Below, piece by piece: positions 5,153-5,731 of a stretch of 5,731 nt of DNA. The notes under the pieces are model-generated. The model was given only the letters and a program-made list of their open reading frames with translations, was not told the DNA's origin and did not search any database. Made by a program: the position numbers and the translations under genes. The stretch lies in contig JAHJBR010000032.1 of the NCBI GenBank assembly GCA_018813445.1, positions 1 through 5,731 on the forward strand. The letters run 5' to 3'. Position 1 is the stretch's first letter. Every line of letters begins with the position of its first letter. Source of the stretch: Microcaldota archaeon. GTDB lineage: Archaea; Micrarchaeota; Micrarchaeia; Anstonellales; Bilamarchaeaceae.

Positions 5153-5731
5153 GTGCACGCGAGTGCTGAACCCAGTATTTTATTGGAGTCCGGAGTAATC
5201 ATAATCGATAAACCACCAAAGCTCTCCAGCCATGAAGTTACTGCTTTAGTTAAGAAAATAACTGGTGCGAATCGCGCAGGTCATGCAGGGACATTGGATC
5301 CAAAAGTCACCGGAGTTTTACCTATAGCGCTTGGAAGAGCAACCAAGCTTATTGATTTTATAGTGGCTAAGGATAAAACCTACGTTGGTTTGATGAAATT
5401 TAAAAAATCCCAATCCAAAGAAACAGTGCTAAATCTATTCAAAAAATTCACTGGAGAAATAGTGCAAACACCTCCTAAAATCAGTGCTGTAAGAAAAGTT
5501 CCTAGAAAAAGAAAAGTGGATTATCTCAAGCTTATTGAACTAGAAGGAAATCTAGCTCTTTTTGAATCCAAAGTGCAGGCAGGAACTTATATTCGTACTC
5601 TTTGTGATGATATGGGGAAACTATGCGGCGGTGCGCGCATGATCGAATTAAGAAGAATTGCAGTAGGACCAATAAATGAAAAGGAATGTTTTTCCATGCA
5701 GGATCTTTCTGATGCAGTGTGGCTATGGAAG
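5153..5731 (+). CDS. cbf5: Cbf5/TruB-family pseudouridine synthase (H/ACA RNP), 5' part, open at right edge
   Basis: 193 codons are visible and the frame runs off the window without a stop. Cbf5 is the catalytic subunit of archaeal H/ACA RNPs, converting guide-selected uridines of rRNA to pseudouridine. The catalytic domain is clear: GVIIIDKPPKLSSHEV (14-29), RAGHAGTLDPKVTGVLP (41-57) with catalytic Asp49, ALGRATKL (59-66), the active-site Tyr in KTYVGLM (Y77), GEIVQTPPKISAVRK (101-115), RKRKVDYL (118-125), and AGTYIRTLCDDMG (143-155) with conserved Arg148. LRRIAVGP and a segment ending in DAVWLWK lead toward the PUA domain, which would lie beyond the window. Archaeal Cbf5 rather than bacterial TruB is indicated by GTLDPKVTGVLP, the RKRKVDYL block and the gene context. 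GTG 5153 is the only reasonable start: an in-frame TAG lies at 5123-5125 and the next candidate, TTG 5183, would be very close to the first conserved block. There is no strong Shine-Dalgarno. Confidence 0.93.
   Translation, partial: MHASAEPSILLESGVIIIDKPPKLSSHEVTALVKKITGANRAGHAGTLDPKVTGVLPIALGRATKLIDFIVAKDKTYVGLMKFKKSQSKETVLNLFKKFTGEIVQTPPKISAVRKVPRKRKVDYLKLIELEGNLALFESKVQAGTYIRTLCDDMGKLCGGARMIELRRIAVGPINEKECFSMQDLSDAVWLWK

Noticed and set aside
1..5731. Mobile elements, CRISPR arrays, tRNA/rRNA genes or horizontally acquired islands
   Set aside because: I found no repeat arrays, transposase-like proteins or RNA-gene motifs. The gene order is the conserved archaeal one throughout, so nothing suggests insertion.

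Overview
This window is a stretch of an archaeal ribosomal-protein/secretion operon (the distal part of the archaeal spc-type cluster). Every gene is on the + strand and coding density is very high. The order is uS5 (3' part) - uL30 - uL15 - SecY - adenylate kinase of the archaeal AdkA type - DUF106/EMC3-like membrane insertase - eL34 - cytidylate-kinase-like protein - eL14 - Cbf5 (5' part). eL34, eL14, AdkA, DUF106 and Cbf5 are archaeal/eukaryotic-type proteins, and this order is the familiar euryarchaeal one, so the source is confidently an archaeon. GC content looks moderate to low by eye. The shortened eL14 and Cbf5 N terminus, the divergent CMP kinase and the extra domain in DUF106 would fit a reduced, fast-evolving lineage such as a DPANN archaeon. 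That placement is inference; no phylogeny could be run.

Layout. Positions 1-2660 hold the ribosomal block and the translocon: uS5 end, uL30, uL15, SecY. Positions 2671-4334 hold AdkA, the DUF106 insertase homologue and eL34, tightly packed, with DUF106 and eL34 overlapping by 4 nt. The only sizeable gap is 4335-4437 (103 nt). It has a good archaeal TATA-like element at 4347-4354 and an 8-bp perfect inverted repeat at 4381-4404, so a second transcription unit (cmk-eL14-cbf5) probably starts there. Cbf5 runs off the right edge.

The genes join ribosome assembly (uS5, uL30, uL15, eL34, eL14), rRNA pseudouridylation (Cbf5 of H/ACA RNPs), membrane protein export and insertion (SecY, DUF106) and nucleotide supply (AdkA, Cmk). 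Translation signals are unusually uniform: a GGTGAT-like Shine-Dalgarno followed by exactly 4 nt and ATG at five of the eight genes whose starts lie upstream of Cbf5. This decides several start codons and exposes in-frame GTG/ATG over-extensions.

I see no previously undescribed system, mobile element, CRISPR array, tRNA or rRNA. The best candidates for follow-up are the roughly 110-residue extracytoplasmic insertion in the DUF106 protein, the altered substrate-binding motifs of the Cmk homologue, and the dyad-symmetric element in front of cmk.
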